From Macrotrachela quadricornifera (lineage: Eukaryota; Rotifera; Eurotatoria; Philodinida; Philodinidae), in assembly GCA_022393335.1 (NCBI GenBank), contig JAJEKB010020438.1:1-64000 (forward strand): 64,000 nucleotides of DNA. The letters run 5' to 3'. Shown here in pieces: positions 62,490 through 64,000 of the stretch. Made by a program: the position numbers and the translations under genes. The notes under the pieces were generated by a model. It saw only the letters and a program-made list of their open reading frames with translations, had not been told where the DNA came from and did no database searches. How positions within the stretch are numbered: the first letter of the stretch is position 1; the number at the start of each line of letters is the position of its first letter.

Positions 62490-62649
62490 ATTAGTATAAT
62501 TATGTTTTTTTTCAAAAGATACAATATATCAACTGGTAATTGTGATGGTTAGAATACAAATTTAACAAATAGTGCTAATTATCTTTCTACAATGAATTTG
62601 TAAATTAAGAAAGAAAGTTTTCATTTTTCCTTCGACGGGAAGGAGGGTG

Positions 62650-63700
62650 ATACGAAAAAAATTCAAAATGCGTTTGTGTGTCTGTCGCAGGTCGAAGGTA
62701 AAAAAAACATTTTCTTGAAAAAACCAAGAAGAAATCTTAGCTTCGGAAAAAATCGAATCTTAACATTTCAGCAAAGGTTTTCGGGATCGGGGAATCGAAT
62801 GGTACTATCCGTTTTTGAATTTTTCCATGTAGTTTTTTTTGCAAAAAATAGCTTTTTTTAAGAAAATGATAATTTCTTATAAAGTTTGACCAAAGGTAAT
62901 CGGGGTCGAGGAATCGAATGGGACTATTAGTTTTTGAATTTTTCCAATTTTTTTTTGCTAAAAAAAGGCTTTTTCCCTCGGCTGTAGGAAGGATCATATG
63001 AAAAAAATAGTTTGTGGGTGTGTATGTGGTAGGGTCAAAAAAACATCCATACAAAAAAAAACAAAAACATCCAAAATTAACCTTTCGCAAAAGGTTTAGC
63101 ACACCGAGGTATGACAGTTGATCAACACCATTGCTTATTATGGTAGCATCTGAATTGATCAATTGATGTTAGGAATTGATGAGGTTTGGTATATTCTGTG
63201 GAAAAGAGGTAGTTTTTGACTAATCGATTGTTTCACCATGGTGTGTGATGGACACCATTGCTTATTGTGGTGGTATCGGAATTGATGAATGAAGGTTATG
63301 GTAGTATTAACTTCGTTAGAAGGATTTTTTTCTCGATTGAGTGGAGGATCATACAAAAAAAACTAAAATGAGTTTGTGTGTGTATCGTCGATCGCATGTC
63401 AAAGGTCTCATTTGAAACATATTTATTTGACCCAAAGATTTTCGAGATTGAGGAATCCGAATCTAGCATTAGTTTTCAAAATTTTCTTAAGAGCATTTTT
63501 TTCACAAAGGATATGTTTTTTACGAAAACAAATATATTTTATAAAGTTTGAGCGAAGGTGATCGGATTCATGGAATCAATTGATGATGTCAGTTTTTTTA
63601 AATTTTCTTGAGATTAGTTTTCCACACAAAGAACATGTTATTTTACAAAAAACTTTTTCTTTGTAAAACTTGATCAAAGGTAATTCACGCCCACGACTTA
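62650..63700. repeat. Tandem array of a ~120-bp unit with an embedded ~127-bp duplication
   Basis: The core (c)aaaggt...tcggg...gaatcgaatgg...agtttttgaattttt occurs at about 62771, 62890, 63431, 63552 and 63673, spaced 119-121 bp where adjacent. Between them, 'acaccattgcttattatggt' (about 63125) and 'acaccattgcttattgtggt' (about 63252) form a second direct repeat of about 127 bp. A lone relative of the main unit lies at 1110-1235. Open frames across the array are repeat-derived. Confidence 0.7.
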
Positions 63701-64000
63701 AATCGAGTTTAATTTCTGTTACATTGTTTTCCTATAAAACAAGAAAGCTAACTCGTAGAAAAATAATCGTCGCCTGAGTAAAACGTTTGATGCATGGAAT
63801 GGTTAACCATGAGTGGCGCCCTGGAGGGACGCCGACAAATGACTAGTCGTTCTCTCTAATAGGTACAAAAGTTGTGTTTCAAAGAAGACTTAAAGAATTA
63901 TGAGTTTTTATGGAACGCATTATTTCGGAGTTGCAATCTTGATCAGAGTTGAGCGGAATACTGGTATACCAAAGAATAGGTAAATTGTTTCGGCGCCTGA
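63701..64000. other. Right edge of window
   Basis: No gene seen. A short GC-rich patch (about 63810-63840, including GGCGCC) stands out from the AT-rich surroundings; its nature is unknown. Confidence 0.5.

Larger units (their letters stand above)
60647..62610 (+). pseudogene. Decayed multi-exon gene for a large Cys-rich extracellular-type protein
   Basis: Several exon-like stretches read as one protein family in order: TNEHSCNDINVDCTVIFQY (about 60711-60800), ECIYYPYW (about 61340-61375), a Cys-rich stretch DLCSCHPQ (about 61480), CREFPNNNQRLPKCYPSSY (about 61695-61755), CVFRIR (about 61836-61856), and after a GT...AG intron YNISTGNCDG (about 62521-62550). I recall similar proteins (NEHSC..., YYPYW..., CREFPNN..., RYNIST) from invertebrate gene sets; function unknown. 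Decay is clear: stops stand where tryptophan is expected (FN*TLP near 61806; DG*NTN near 62551), exons are missing, and two mobile elements are inserted (60855-61062 and 61877-62489). Confidence 0.65.

Noticed and set aside
62737..63162. 141-codon minus-strand frame
   Set aside because: It lies wholly in the ~120-bp repeat array and repeats internally with it.

Overview
This window reads as nuclear DNA of a small-genome animal. It is strongly AT-rich, and its multi-exon protein genes are animal-type (WEE1, UBIAD1, TGIF, WAC, SNAPC3, a receptor guanylate cyclase, a nuclear receptor, an ETS factor). Most introns are only about 50-65 bp with plain GT...AG ends. Very short introns, animal genes, many small transposon remnants and splice acceptors sitting directly before start codons fit a bdelloid rotifer or a close relative. 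That placement is an inference; no rRNA or mitochondrial marker is present.

Layout. 0-2.3 kb: no intact gene; a possible PARP-domain relic and one copy of a dispersed repeat. 2.3-4.4 kb: WEE1 kinase. 5.1-6.0 kb: lysophosphatidic acid acyltransferase. 7.0-8.5 kb: TatD-family metal-dependent hydrolase, followed by a small two-exon hypothetical gene. 10.0-10.9 kb: the only minus-strand gene, a six-exon secretory-route single-pass membrane protein. 13.7-15.3 kb: selenium-binding protein 1. 15.6-17.8 kb: UBIAD1 prenyltransferase, whose second intron carries a well-bounded hAT-type MITE. 18.0-21.0 kb: SLC25A33/36-type pyrimidine nucleotide carrier. 22.4-29.2 kb: a 25-exon receptor guanylate cyclase with a short Cys/Trp-rich ectodomain. 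34.7-35.8 kb: TGIF homeobox gene behind 5.5 kb without a coding gene. 39.7-43.0 kb: WAC. 44.6-45.9 kb: SNAPC3. 46.8-49.7 kb: nuclear receptor. 55.75-56.6 kb: ETS-domain factor with a TATA box. The last 8 kb is repeat-rich: foldback elements, a decayed multi-exon gene carrying two later insertions, and a ~120-bp tandem array.

The genes are neighbours, not a pathway. Several are regulators: cell-cycle kinase, TGIF, the H2B-ubiquitination adaptor WAC, the snRNA transcription factor SNAPC3, a nuclear receptor and an ETS factor. Others are lipid, quinone and nucleotide metabolism genes. All exon structures below were assembled by hand from splice signals and reading-frame continuity. They close exactly in frame but have no transcript support.

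Most notable: (1) seven genes have a splice acceptor 0-14 nt before the ATG with no upstream coding exon, as expected for spliced-leader trans-splicing; (2) a hAT MITE with perfect 8-bp target duplications in the UBIAD1 intron; (3) several large foldback palindromes, one nearly perfect and sitting inside an intron of a dead gene; (4) the unusual ectodomain of the receptor guanylate cyclase.
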